From Alphaproteobacteria bacterium (lineage in GTDB: Bacteria; Pseudomonadota; Alphaproteobacteria; Micropepsales; Micropepsaceae): a stretch of 64,000 bases of DNA. Shown in pieces: positions 18,074 to 26,799 of the stretch. The notes under the pieces were generated by a model that was not told where the DNA came from, did no database searches, and saw only the letters and a list, made by a program, of their open reading frames with translations. The translations under genes and the position numbers were made by a program. The stretch lies in NCBI GenBank assembly GCA_003139615.1, contig PLJH01000141.1, positions 94,569-158,568 on the forward strand, read 5' to 3'. How positions within the stretch are numbered: position 1 is the stretch's first letter; each line of letters starts with the position of its first letter.

Positions 18074-20095
18074 TCAGAAATTGGGCACGCTTGGGTAGGT
18101 TTCGAGCAGGGGCACCAGCGCCAGCTTCAGCGGATCGAGCCAAGGCTCGAAGTTCTGCCAGTGCTCGACGGCGTCCTTGAAGATGGGGGTGCGGACCTGT
18201 TCCGAGCTTGCGGTTCGCACGGAACGGCCCGTTTCGTAGAATCTGAGGCAGCGTTCTTCAAACGGCACGCCGCAATAGTCGAGCAGTCGGCGCACCTCGG
18301 CCTCCGTATTCTCGACCAGGTTCTCGTAGATGATCCGGTGAACTCGGCCGGGCAACACGGCGTCGAAATGCGCCATCAGCTCGACATAGTCGCGGTAGTA
18401 CCTGCCCATTTCGTTCAGGCTGTACGTGAAGCCCTGCCCTCGTGCGAAGTGCTGCTTGAAACAGGAGAAACAGCACCCCAGGGGATGCCGACGGACATCG
18501 ACGATCTTTGCGTTCGGCAGAATCAGATGAATCAATCCAATATGCGCAAAATTGTTCGGCATCTTGTCCACGAAGAACGGCCGGCCCAGCCTGCGCTGAA
18601 CCCGCGTGCGCTCAAGATATTCCTCGCCCATTTTCTTCAGGCTGTCCGCGTCCAGTGCCGCCAGAACTTCCGGATAGGCCGACGGATCGCCCGCTTTTTT
18701 TCTCTGGCCCAGGCGACGGGAGAACGCGACGATTTCGGGAAGTTCCGCGGTCCCTTCTATTGCCGAATGGCTTGCCAGAATTTGCTCGACCAGCGTGGAT
18801 CCCGAACGCGGCAAACCCAGGACAAATATCGGATCCGGTGCTACCTGACCGCTACCGGCACGGCTCTCAAAGAAAGCTCGTGTGAGCACGGCCTTCGAGC
18901 GGCGAACGTGATCTCTCGTTTCCTCCGCATCGTACATAAGCTCCGTGCGGCGCAATGCATTGCCGTCCGCATATTGATTGAAGGATTCGGCATAGAGACC
19001 TTCGTCTTCCAACGCCTTTCCCAAGGCGAATTGCAGGTGATAGCGGTCTTCGTCCTTTAGTTTGCCGTAGCCCAGCTGCACCCGCATGTCTTCCACTTCG
19101 CGCGCCGAAAATCGGAAAGTTTTGATGTTGGCAAGGCTCCAGTAGGCCTCCCCAAAACTCGGCAGCAGCGCGATGCTCTTGCGATAGGCTGCAATGCAGT
19201 CACTTTGCCGCCCCTCCGCCTTGAGCGTATGGCCATAACTGAGCCAGACCTTCGCCTGATCCGGGTGGTCGCGGACAAGCTTTTCATAGAGCTTTATGGC
19301 GCGCGCGGAATCGCCGATCCGCGCCAATACGGCGGCGTTTAAATTGCGGAAACTCGGATTGTCGGGTGCCCGTTTCAGCAAAATTTCCGTCTGCGCAAGC
19401 GCCTCGGCCGTCCGGCTCATGCGATGAAGTACCATCGCGTAGCCATGTCGCGCGGCAAGAAAGCTCGGAGCGAGTTCGAGGCAGCGGGCGAACAGAGCTT
19501 CCGAATCTTCGTAGCGGCCCAGCCGCAAACCCGCCTCTGCCAGCATGCGGAGCGCAGGTATGTCCGTTGGAAACGCCTTCAGGAACTCGCGCAACAGATG
19601 TTCGGCAATCGCAAGCTTGTTTTCATTGAGAGCCGTTGCGGCCTGCAGCAGTCTCGGATCGTGGACCGACGTCTTGATCTGATTCATGTAAGCGTTGTCG
19701 GCCGCATCCGTGTCGCCAACGATGGTCAATTGGTCGCCGAGTTCGCGCCACGCGGGGGCGAGCTTCGGATTCAGTCGGACTGCGCGCATCAGTGCGGCAA
19801 TCCCTTCCCGCGTCCGGCCGACGTTCGCAAACGTCAAGCCGGCTTCGAAGTGAGCCATCGCGACCTTCGGTTGCGATTTGGCCAGCGGTTCGAGAATCTC
19901 AAGGGCCGCATCGAACCGACCTTGACGGCGTAGCGCGGACCCCAGCATCAGAAGCGCCTGCGGATGCCCAGGCACCGTTTTCAGGATTTCTCGCGTTTGC
20001 GTCTCGGCGGCGACATCGTTTTTGCCGAGCAGCTTCGCCGCATGGCCGAGCGCGGTCGCAAGGTCGGCAGTGGGCTCGGACGAGTTGTCAGACAC
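18074..20095 (-). CDS. TPR-containing sulfotransferase, full-length paralogue
   Basis: 673 residues. The first ~400 form a long TPR superhelix (repeats with LGRYEDSEALFARCLELAP, KVWLSYGHTLKAEGR). The C-terminal ~260 form a Sulfotransfer_3-like domain: PAPS 5'-phosphosulfate loop GLPRSGSTLVEQIL near residue 425, VDKMPNNF, and DVRRHPLGCCFSCFKQHF. Family members move sulfuryl groups from PAPS to a hydroxyl of sugars, lipids or tyrosines; the target here is unknown. No signal peptide or TM is seen. A closely related copy lies 84 bp upstream and a TonB receptor 129 bp downstream. Confidence 0.9.
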   Translation of the reverse strand: MSDNSSEPTADLATALGHAAKLLGKNDVAAETQTREILKTVPGHPQALLMLGSALRRQGRFDAALEILEPLAKSQPKVAMAHFEAGLTFANVGRTREGIAALMRAVRLNPKLAPAWRELGDQLTIVGDTDAADNAYMNQIKTSVHDPRLLQAATALNENKLAIAEHLLREFLKAFPTDIPALRMLAEAGLRLGRYEDSEALFARCLELAPSFLAARHGYAMVLHRMSRTAEALAQTEILLKRAPDNPSFRNLNAAVLARIGDSARAIKLYEKLVRDHPDQAKVWLSYGHTLKAEGRQSDCIAAYRKSIALLPSFGEAYWSLANIKTFRFSAREVEDMRVQLGYGKLKDEDRYHLQFALGKALEDEGLYAESFNQYADGNALRRTELMYDAEETRDHVRRSKAVLTRAFFESRAGSGQVAPDPIFVLGLPRSGSTLVEQILASHSAIEGTAELPEIVAFSRRLGQRKKAGDPSAYPEVLAALDADSLKKMGEEYLERTRVQRRLGRPFFVDKMPNNFAHIGLIHLILPNAKIVDVRRHPLGCCFSCFKQHFARGQGFTYSLNEMGRYYRDYVELMAHFDAVLPGRVHRIIYENLVENTEAEVRRLLDYCGVPFEERCLRFYETGRSVRTASSEQVRTPIFKDAVEHWQNFEPWLDPLKLALVPLLETYPSVPNF

Positions 20096-20179
20096 AGATG
20101 CGCTCGAAACTTTGCCGGCAGATCAAAGGAGCGGCATTGCGCGCATGTCAATCGAAACGACGCACGCCGATTGGAACTG

Positions 20180-21877
20180 TTACGGCCCCAAAGCCCTGGT
20201 CTGGAACGTGGGCGCATCGGGATAGAATTCGAGCACGGGACCTAGCGTCGCTTTCAGCGGACCGAGCCACGTCTCGTAGTTTCGCCAATGCACGAGCCCG
20301 TCCTTGAAGATGGGCGTGCGGACCTGTTGGGAGCTCGGCGTGCGTATGGGGCGTTTCGTCTCGTAAAACCTCAAACAACTTTCTTCGAACGGCACGCCAC
20401 AATAAGAGAGCAATCGACGCACTTCGCGTTCGGTGTTCTCGATCAGGTCTTCGTAGATGACCCGGTGAACACGTCCCGGCAGTACATCATCGTAATGTGC
20501 CATCAGCTCGACATAGTCACGGTAGTACCGGCCTAATTCGCCCAGATTATATGCGAAACCGTGACCACGCGCGAAATGCTGCTTAAAGCACGAAAAACAG
20601 CAGTTAAGCGGGTCCCGACGCACATCGATGATCTTTGCATTTGGCAAAATGAGGTGAATCAATCCGACATGCGCGAAGTTTCTCGGCATCTTGTCGACGA
20701 AGAACGGGCGATCCGAGCGGCGCTGTATGCGTGTGCGCTCGAGATATTCCTCGCCCATTCTCTTAAGGCCATCTGAATCGAGGGAAGCCAGTATCTCCGG
20801 ATAGGCCGAAGGATCCTCGATTCGCTTTCTTTGCCCCAATCGGAGGGCAAATGCGTTGATCTCGGGCAATTCTGCCGTCCCCTCGATCGCGGAATGGCTC
20901 GAAAGAATCTGCTCGATCAACGTCGAGCCCGAGCGCGGCAGACCGACGACGAAAATCGGATCCGACGCGTCGCAACCGCTGCCGGCGCGCACGCGAAAGA
21001 ATTCTCGTGTGAACAGAGTTTTCGAACGGCGCACATACGCTGTCGTTTCTTCCGCATCGTACGCAATTGCCGCACGGCGAAGCGTGTTGCCTTTCTCATA
21101 TTGCTCGAAGGATTCCGCATATAGACCATCGTCTTCGAGCGCTTTTCCCAGAGCGAAATGCAGATGGGTGCGGTCTTCGTCCGTCGACCGGCCATGCGCA
21201 AGCTGCGCACGAATGTCTTCTGTCTCCTCGAGCGTAAAGCGAAATGTCTTGATATTGGCGAGACTCCAATAGGCCTCGCCGAAGTTCGATTGCAGCGCGA
21301 TACATCTGCGGTAAGCGGCGATGGCGTCGTTCTGCCGGCCCTGGACCTTGAGCGCTTCGCCGTAACTCAGCCAAACCTTCAGTTGATCCGGATAGTCTTC
21401 GACGAGCTTTTCGTACAACTCGATGGCACGTACGAAATCTCCGACCCGCACCAGCGCTGCGGCATTCAAATTGCGGAAGTGTGGATTGTCGGGCGCGCAT
21501 TTCAGCAAGAGTTCCGTTTGCGCAAGCATTTCCGGGGCGCGGTTCAAATGATGAAGAACGATGGCATAACGGTGTCGTGCAGCGACAAGTCCCGGAGCTA
21601 CTTGAAGACAGCGTGCAAAAATCTTTTCCGCATCTCCGTACCGGCCGAGCCGCACTGCCACCTCGGCATACATGCGCAGGGCATGCGCGTCGGTTGGGTG
21701 TTCCTTCAGAAATCCCCGCAACAGAGGTTCGGCAGCGCCGATTTCGTTCTTCTTGAGCGCTGCCGCAGCCTCCGACAATCGCGGATCGCGAGTCGACGCC
21801 TTGATCTGGTTCAGATAAGCGTCGTCGGCTGCATCGATCGCGAGATCTCCGGCAGGCTCTGAAGTCTTGTCGGACAC
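20180..21877 (-). CDS. TPR-containing sulfotransferase, N-terminally shortened paralogue
   Basis: 565 residues from a GTG at 21877. The start was chosen because VSDKTSEP matches MSDNSSEP of the neighbour and it falls 7 bp after the DUF169 stop; the open frame continues upstream but would overlap that gene. Sulfotransferase domain with GLPRSGSTLIEQIL (about residue 310), VDKMPRNF and DVRRDPLNCCFSCFKQHF. Compared with its paralogue it lacks about 115 residues between DLA and DAAD, that is, the first TPRs, with the frame preserved. The rest is highly similar, so the pair is a recent tandem duplication with an internal deletion in this copy (or an expansion in the other). Confidence 0.88.
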   Translation of the reverse strand: MSDKTSEPAGDLAIDAADDAYLNQIKASTRDPRLSEAAAALKKNEIGAAEPLLRGFLKEHPTDAHALRMYAEVAVRLGRYGDAEKIFARCLQVAPGLVAARHRYAIVLHHLNRAPEMLAQTELLLKCAPDNPHFRNLNAAALVRVGDFVRAIELYEKLVEDYPDQLKVWLSYGEALKVQGRQNDAIAAYRRCIALQSNFGEAYWSLANIKTFRFTLEETEDIRAQLAHGRSTDEDRTHLHFALGKALEDDGLYAESFEQYEKGNTLRRAAIAYDAEETTAYVRRSKTLFTREFFRVRAGSGCDASDPIFVVGLPRSGSTLIEQILSSHSAIEGTAELPEINAFALRLGQRKRIEDPSAYPEILASLDSDGLKRMGEEYLERTRIQRRSDRPFFVDKMPRNFAHVGLIHLILPNAKIIDVRRDPLNCCFSCFKQHFARGHGFAYNLGELGRYYRDYVELMAHYDDVLPGRVHRVIYEDLIENTEREVRRLLSYCGVPFEESCLRFYETKRPIRTPSSQQVRTPIFKDGLVHWRNYETWLGPLKATLGPVLEFYPDAPTFQTRALGP

Positions 21878-21884
21878 CGCTGCG

Positions 21885-22655
21885 CTATCTCTTGTCGGCG
21901 TAACTGACGGCCATTCCGGCGCGCACGTCCTGCTGCATGCCATATTGCGGGAACGGGTAGCGGAAGCCGTTCTTCGCCAGCGCTTTCATTCCGTCGATCG
22001 CCTTCACCAGATATTCGGGCGGGATCGCCATCAGCATCTCGTCGTCCAGGACACCGCCATAGCGGCGCTCGGCAAAACAGGGGATCGACAGGCTCGGCTC
22101 ACGCTTCAAAAGCGCGCGGCCCCAGGAATCGGCGCAGGCCGATTCGCCGACCACGCTCCAGTCGAACCGCTTATAGCCGGACCATTGCAGCCCATTGATG
22201 AAGTAAATCATGGCACCCGGTGTTGCGTAGAAAAGCGCGATGTCGGGCGGATCGAGTTTGCCGCTCGCCAGCGGCGCCACGGCCAGTGCGTCGAAGCGGC
22301 CATCGGGTACGCAATGCATCGCGCTTTGGTGGGCGCTCGCGTCTTCGAGCGTACTGAACCAGACGCCCGTCATGTGTTTGCCGGATTTCCAGTCGTCGGT
22401 TTTGGCCCGCCCGAGTCCCACAACGGCGCGGCACTGCGCGCCTACGAGATCGTCGGAGGTAATTCCTACAGTCCAGCCCAGACGGGCCGCCTGCCCTACG
22501 ACCTGGTCGAGAGTGTGGATGGATTGCGGCCGGCGGATTTTCGGGATCGCCTCCATGTCTTCGCGTCGCTCGAACAGCTTCATGCCGAAGGCGATGGAGC
22601 GCAATTTGAGCAGACGTTCCAATTCGCCGACCAGATTCGGCCAATCATCGACCAT
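21885..22655 (-). CDS. DUF169 domain protein
   Basis: 256 residues. N-terminal LERLLKLRSIAFGMKLFE is the usual opening of DUF169 (COG2043) proteins, which occur in bacteria and archaea without a defined biochemical role. Other visible pieces are the GWTVGITSDDLVGAQCRAVVGL cysteine region, a central LFYATPGAMIYFINGLQW, and a second conserved Cys in VGESACADSW. No TM or signal. It lies between a nitrilase gene (46 bp) and a TPR-sulfotransferase gene (7 bp) on the same strand, so co-transcription is likely. The family call is firm; a function is not. Confidence 0.82.
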   Translation of the reverse strand: MVDDWPNLVGELERLLKLRSIAFGMKLFERREDMEAIPKIRRPQSIHTLDQVVGQAARLGWTVGITSDDLVGAQCRAVVGLGRAKTDDWKSGKHMTGVWFSTLEDASAHQSAMHCVPDGRFDALAVAPLASGKLDPPDIALFYATPGAMIYFINGLQWSGYKRFDWSVVGESACADSWGRALLKREPSLSIPCFAERRYGGVLDDEMLMAIPPEYLVKAIDGMKALAKNGFRYPFPQYGMQQDVRAGMAVSYADKR

Positions 22656-22701
22656 CGTTTACTCCTCTTTCCACGGCATTCGCTTTGGTTGACCCACGCG
22701 A

Positions 22702-23631
22702 TCAGCTCTTCGACAAAACAGGCGGCATGGGCGCTTCGTTCACCGAAAGACTGAATATGTCCGGCCGCGCATAATGCCCGACCACATCGAAATCGTATTT
22801 GGCGCGTGCGCTTTGGCCGGGATCGATCTCCGCCGACAACATTGCCTCGCCGGTGAAATCCGGTCCGGCCAGTATGTGACCCAGCGGGTCGACGATCGCA
22901 CTGCCGCCGCGCATCAACACGGTCTCGGGCGCGTTGCCGAAAGAGCATTCGTAATCGTCGGGATAAGCGCCGCGACGAATATGCTGGCAGGCCGTCAGCA
23001 CGAAACAGCGGCCCTCGAACGCGATATGGCGCATCGACGGCAACCAAGTTTCGCGATCGTCGGCCGTGGGCGCGCAATAAAGCGCCACGCCCTGGCTGTA
23101 CATGTGCATCCGAAGCATCGGCATATAATTCTCCCAGCAGACAACCGCACCGACGCGTCCAATGCTGGAGTCGAAGACCCGCATCGTCGAGCCGTCGCCG
23201 AAACCCCAGATCAGGCGCTCGGCCGCCGTCGGCATCAATTTGCGATGTTTGCCGATGAACCCCTTGGCGCCGTCGAAGAACAGCGCGGTGCAGTAAAGCG
23301 TTCCGCCCGAGCGCTCGATGGCGCCCATCACGACGAATATCCCGGCCTCGCGGGCGGCCTCCGCGACCAACGCGGTTTCGGGCCCGGGGACGTCGACGGC
23401 CGCTTCAAAATAGCGCTGGAAAGCGGCCCGTCCTTCCCTGGATCGTTGGCCCACGACCGCGCCGAAGCTCGCCCCCTTCGGGTAGAAACCCAGATACGCT
23501 TCTGGAAAAACCAAAAGCTTCGTGCCGTCACGGCCCGCGCGCGCAATATGGTTGGCAGCTTTCTCAGCCGAGGCCATCGGGTCGAACGGCACGGAAGCCA
23601 GTTGGGCGACGCTTGCCATAAAGGGTTGCAT
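22702..23631 (-). CDS. Nitrilase (carbon-nitrogen hydrolase)
   Basis: 309 residues. The catalytic triad of the nitrilase superfamily is visible: Glu44 in FPEAYLGFYPKG, Lys131 in KHRKLMPTAAER, and Cys165 in VVCWENYMP. The KLMPTAAERLIWGFGDGS context is that of true nitrilases (nitrile to carboxylate plus ammonia) rather than amidases. Cytoplasmic; probably a large homo-oligomer by family. The start could also be the Met at residue 5. As first gene of the run leading to the TonB receptor it may supply a catabolic step for whatever that receptor imports (inference). Confidence 0.9.
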   Translation of the reverse strand: MQPFMASVAQLASVPFDPMASAEKAANHIARAGRDGTKLLVFPEAYLGFYPKGASFGAVVGQRSREGRAAFQRYFEAAVDVPGPETALVAEAAREAGIFVVMGAIERSGGTLYCTALFFDGAKGFIGKHRKLMPTAAERLIWGFGDGSTMRVFDSSIGRVGAVVCWENYMPMLRMHMYSQGVALYCAPTADDRETWLPSMRHIAFEGRCFVLTACQHIRRGAYPDDYECSFGNAPETVLMRGGSAIVDPLGHILAGPDFTGEAMLSAEIDPGQSARAKYDFDVVGHYARPDIFSLSVNEAPMPPVLSKS

Positions 23632-23747
23632 GCCTTCGTCCCGAAGAGGGCCTCTCCGCTCAGCCTATCATTATTCTTCAAACGGCTTCAGCCGCCAGGA
23701 CGGCCGGCTGCTATCATGCATCGCCGCTTGACGCAGGGGGAGATTCG

Positions 23748-24392
23748 ATGCGTCCCGAAACCTATGACTTTCTGGGCAATTTGAGCGCGGTATGGACCGT
23801 CCTGCTTGGCGCCATTTTGGCCACGGGCGGCGGCTTTTGTGCGACCCAGATCGAGCGACACCTCGAGCACCGCCGGCGGGAACGAAACGCCGCACTTCTG
23901 TTTGCGGAGGTGCTGTCGATGCTGGGCATCATTCTTGACCTCACCTATGAATCCTATGGCCGCGGCGAGCCATTCGGCCCCCTCACAATGCGCCTGCTGC
24001 GCTCGGCCCGCCGCGAGATCGACATTTACGACCGCAACCGGGAAAGCCTGTTCGATATCCGTGACGCTGCCCTCCGGGCAAAGATTCACAGCATGGTCTT
24101 GCGTCTCGCAATGCCGATGGACGCCGTGTTCGACGTCACGCAGGAAATCCTGGCCGAGCAGGTTCTCCTCAAATCCACCGCAAATCTCGCGGAATCGCAA
24201 CGCCACGAAATCGAGGAACATATCGTCGACCTGCGATCACGCCGCGAGGGCAGCTACGAATTCGTTCGGGAAACTGCCGAGGGCCTGAAAGACCTGATCT
24301 CGAGTCTGGAACCCATCGCCCAGCAATCATTCGAAAAGCATGCTCTTGCGGTGAGAGGGAACTCGTCGCCGGTTGCTGCCATTGCACCGTAG
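23748..24392 (+). CDS. Hypothetical protein with one N-terminal membrane helix
   Basis: 214 residues with a strong ribosome site (GGGGGAG, 5 nt before ATG). After a short start there is one hydrophobic helix (AVWTVLLGAILATGGGF, about 14-31), then a basic stretch (RHLEHRRRERN) that would stay in the cytoplasm. A predominantly helical soluble part with many charged residues follows, with possible coiled-coil segments around 150-185 (IEEHIVDLRSRREGSYEFVRE). I do not recognise a family. It stands alone between the divergent nitrilase and the YkgJ-type gene 63 bp downstream, with which it could be co-transcribed. Confidence 0.7.
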   Translation: MRPETYDFLGNLSAVWTVLLGAILATGGGFCATQIERHLEHRRRERNAALLFAEVLSMLGIILDLTYESYGRGEPFGPLTMRLLRSARREIDIYDRNRESLFDIRDAALRAKIHSMVLRLAMPMDAVFDVTQEILAEQVLLKSTANLAESQRHEIEEHIVDLRSRREGSYEFVRETAEGLKDLISSLEPIAQQSFEKHALAVRGNSSPVAAIAP

Positions 24393-24455
24393 CCACGTGC
24401 ATTATGCCATGGCAAAGTGGTAAGCATCGACTCGTTGAAGTGAAATCTTCGACTC

Positions 24456-24860
24456 GTGAAACCGGATGCCGAGATTGGCGTCCACGATCCGGAACCCGTG
24501 ATGCTGTTTAATTGTGCAAAATGCCCAGGCTATTGCTGCTCTTACCCCATCATTCCGCTGAACAAGAAGGATGTCTGGCGGCTCGCCAAGCACTTCGGCA
24601 TCGGCTTTCGCGAGGCCAAGAAGAAATACACGAAGCCGCAGGAAGACGAGAAATACAGCATGCGCCGCAAGGCGGATGAGCATTTCGGTAAGGTCTGCCA
24701 GTTCTTCGACACCGACGAGAGACGCTGCACGATCTATACTGCGCGTCCCTCGACCTGCCGCACCTTTCCAGGCGGCCGCTGCGGCTATTATGATTTCCTG
24801 ACCTTCGAGCGGAATACCCAGGACGATCCGGAGCACATCGCGACAACCTGGAGCGATTGA
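24456..24860 (+). CDS. YkgJ-type cysteine cluster protein
   Basis: 134 residues. The cysteine pattern CAKCPGYCC ... CQFF ... RCTIY--RPSTCRTFPGGRCGYY matches the CxxCxxxCC-type zinc/iron-cluster proteins (YkgJ, PF03692). Members probably bind a metal; their roles are mostly unknown. The annotated start is GTG 24456. A GTG-ATG at 24498-24501 right before LFNCAKC is an alternative that would still keep the whole cluster. It ends 13 bp before the isocitrate lyase/PEP mutase family gene. Confidence 0.82.
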   Translation: MKPDAEIGVHDPEPVMLFNCAKCPGYCCSYPIIPLNKKDVWRLAKHFGIGFREAKKKYTKPQEDEKYSMRRKADEHFGKVCQFFDTDERRCTIYTARPSTCRTFPGGRCGYYDFLTFERNTQDDPEHIATTWSD

Positions 24861-24873
24861 GATTGGACCGCGC

Positions 24874-25731
24874 ATGACCGGGCCCGAGAGTCTCGACGTC
24901 ATATTGAAGCGGAACGAGACCATCGTCGTGCCGGGCGCCTATGACGCATTGTCGGCCCGCATTGCTGCCCGCGCCGGCGCACGCGTTGTTTATATGACCG
25001 GTTTCGGTGTCGCGGGTGCGAGCTTCGGCGTGCCCGACATCGGGTTGGTCGGCCCGGACCAGATGAGCGAGCGGGTGCGTGCAATCGCGTCCGCGATTGC
25101 ACCGCTGCCGCTTATTGCCGATGGCGACAATGGCCATGGCGGTCCAGCCAGTGTCGCGCGGCTCGTGCATGCCTATGAGCAGGCTGGCGCGCAATGCATT
25201 CAGATCGAAGACCAGGTCGTACCCAAACGCTGCGGCCATATGGACGGCAAGGAGATCGTGCCGCTCGCCGACGCCGTCGCCAAAATTCGCGCAGCCGTTT
25301 CCGCGCGTTCAAACGCAGTTTTCAAGATCGTGGCGCGAACGGATGCGATCGCAACGGACGGGATCGATGAAGCGCTGCGACGCGGCGAAGCGTTTCTCAA
25401 TGCCGGCGCGGACATTCTGTTTGTGGAAGCGGCGCGCCGCGAAGCGGAACTCGAGCGCATCGCAAAAACATTCTCCGGCATCCCTCTTGTGGCCAACATG
25501 GTCGAGGACGGAAAAACCCCGTTCCTGTCTTTCGAGACACTGAGAACCATGGGCTATCGGATCGTGTTGCGGCCGGTGGCGGCACTCCTTGCGATCGCGC
25601 AACGGCTGGAAACGGTCTACGCTGAAATTCTGGAGGGACGCGCGAGCGAACGGACAAGTTTCGCGCACTACAACGATATCGTGGGCCTGCCGGGCGCCCT
25701 GGCATTTGTAGCGCAGTGCGAAAAGGCCTGA
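24874..25731 (+). CDS. Isocitrate lyase/PEP mutase family protein
   Basis: 285 residues, a TIM barrel of the phosphoenolpyruvate mutase/isocitrate lyase superfamily. Mg-binding motif ADGDNGHGG, catalytic loop EDQVVPKRCGHMDGK (the KRCGH motif of 2-methylisocitrate lyase-type enzymes), and ARTDA. Length fits PrpB, carboxy-PEP mutase or oxaloacetate decarboxylase-like members. No methylcitrate cycle genes are adjacent, so I do not assign prpB. Reaction type is C-C lysis or decarboxylation of a small carboxylic acid; the exact substrate is open. Confidence 0.87.
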   Translation: MTGPESLDVILKRNETIVVPGAYDALSARIAARAGARVVYMTGFGVAGASFGVPDIGLVGPDQMSERVRAIASAIAPLPLIADGDNGHGGPASVARLVHAYEQAGAQCIQIEDQVVPKRCGHMDGKEIVPLADAVAKIRAAVSARSNAVFKIVARTDAIATDGIDEALRRGEAFLNAGADILFVEAARREAELERIAKTFSGIPLVANMVEDGKTPFLSFETLRTMGYRIVLRPVAALLAIAQRLETVYAEILEGRASERTSFAHYNDIVGLPGALAFVAQCEKA

Positions 25732-25921
25732 CTGCGGCCCAAAGCGGCTCATTCAGCGGAATTCGCCGCAAAATCGCGGGACAATCCAATTTCGATTTCG
25801 GCTTTTAACCAGTTGCGGTCGGGCCACGCTTTTAGGCATGATAGAAGGGTGCCGCAGTACCCGTTGCCGGACACGGGCTTGCGCGCGAGGATAGAGGCCG
25901 GCAGGTCACATCGGCAGCATC

Positions 25922-26656
25922 ATGGCGAACTTTGATAATAATGGCTCGCAGCCCCTCGCGAGAGCATCCGTGAAGGGCACAGTCAAATGGTTCAATTCCA
26001 CCAAGGGCTACGGTTTCATCACGTTGGAAGACGGGAGCGACGCGTTCTGTCACGCGTCCGCTTTGGCATCGCAAGGCACGCCCAACGTTCCGCAGGGAGC
26101 GACCGTAGTGTGCGATCTTCAGGAGTCGCCCCGCGGTCTCCAGGTGGTCGCGGTCCATAGCGTTGACACGAGCACGGCGGACCCGGCGCCATCTCAGCGC
26201 CCGCGGCCGGGCGGAGACCGTTTCGGTGGCAACCGCTCCGGCGGAGGCGACCGGCATGGTGGGGGCGATCACTACGGCGGCAGCGACCGATATGGCGGAG
26301 GCGACCGGTTCGGAGGCGACGACCGCTTCAGCGACCGATTTGGCGGGGGCGATCGCTTCAGCAGCAATGCCGACCGCTTCAGCGGCGGCGATCGCTTTGG
26401 AGGCGATAAGCCACACGGCGGAGGTGGCCGCGATGCGGGTCCCAGCGGCCCGATGGTCGATGGAAGGGTCAAATTCTTCAACGATCAGAAGGGTTTCGGC
26501 TTCGTGATGCCGGACAATGGCGGGGGCGATGTTTATTGCCATGCCAGCGCGCTTCGGCGGTCTGGCCTTTCGGTCCTGAACCCCGAGCAGCGCATCCGTT
26601 TCTCGACCCGCGAGGGCACCAAAGGTGTCGAAGTCGACCGGATTGAATTGATCTGA
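25922..26656 (+). CDS. Double cold-shock-domain protein with low-complexity linker
   Basis: 244 residues. The first cold-shock domain is at about 16-78 (KGTVKWFNSTKGYGFITLEDG, DAFCHASAL). The second is at about 177-244 (DGRVKFFNDQKGFGFVMPDNGG, DVYCHASAL). Both carry intact RNP1-type aromatics (KGYGFI, KGFGFV). Between them lies a ~90-residue linker of repeated GGDRFGG/GGGDR units rich in Gly, Asp, Arg and Phe. The family binds single-stranded nucleic acid and melts RNA structure. The linker is predicted disordered and resembles RGG/FG-type RNA-granule tails (inference). A ~190-bp leader precedes it, long enough for thermosensitive control, which the sequence does not prove. Confidence 0.9.
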   Translation: MANFDNNGSQPLARASVKGTVKWFNSTKGYGFITLEDGSDAFCHASALASQGTPNVPQGATVVCDLQESPRGLQVVAVHSVDTSTADPAPSQRPRPGGDRFGGNRSGGGDRHGGGDHYGGSDRYGGGDRFGGDDRFSDRFGGGDRFSSNADRFSGGDRFGGDKPHGGGGRDAGPSGPMVDGRVKFFNDQKGFGFVMPDNGGGDVYCHASALRRSGLSVLNPEQRIRFSTREGTKGVEVDRIELI

Positions 26657-26680
26657 CCGCGCACTAGTTTGCGACCAAAC

Positions 26681-26715
26681 CGACCCGCGCAGGCCAGCCT
26701 TGTGCGGGTCGCGCC
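26681..26715 (+). terminator. Probable terminator after the cold-shock gene
   Basis: CGACCCGC (26681-26688) pairs perfectly with GCGGGTCG (26704-26711). Three more pairs, one a G-U wobble, extend the stem to 11 bp around a 9-nt loop, and CGCCTTATTTT follows. It lies 25 bp after the stop and before the PadR promoter. Confidence 0.6.
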
Positions 26716-26736
26716 TTATTTTGCGCCCATTCCCAC

Positions 26737-26764
26737 TTGAATATTGCACGTGCGAACATATATA
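26737..26764 (+). promoter_or_regulatory. Promoter of the padR-RND operon
   Basis: TTGAAT (26737-26742) and TATATA (26759-26764) separated by 16 bp match a sigma-70-type promoter well. The expected start point near 26771 lies inside the palindrome described separately, and 40 bp upstream of the padR ATG. Confidence 0.6.
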
Positions 26765-26799
26765 GCCTCGATCTATATCGGTCCAATATAGATCAGGCT
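26764..26799. promoter_or_regulatory. Palindromic operator, probably for the PadR regulator
   Basis: GATCTATAT (26770-26778) and ATATAGATC (26786-26794) form perfect 9-bp arms around a 7-bp centre. AGCCT (26764-26768) and AGGCT (26795-26799) extend the symmetry. It overlaps the -10 box and start point and ends 11 bp before padR, so binding would block transcription. PadR proteins bind such dyads as dimers; autoregulation is inferred from position. Confidence 0.65.

Noticed and set aside
26200-26440. Repeated GGCGGNGGCGACCG-type DNA resembling a tandem or CRISPR-like array
   Set aside because: The repetition follows codons of the GGDRFGG linker in frame, spacers are not unique sequences, and unit length varies.
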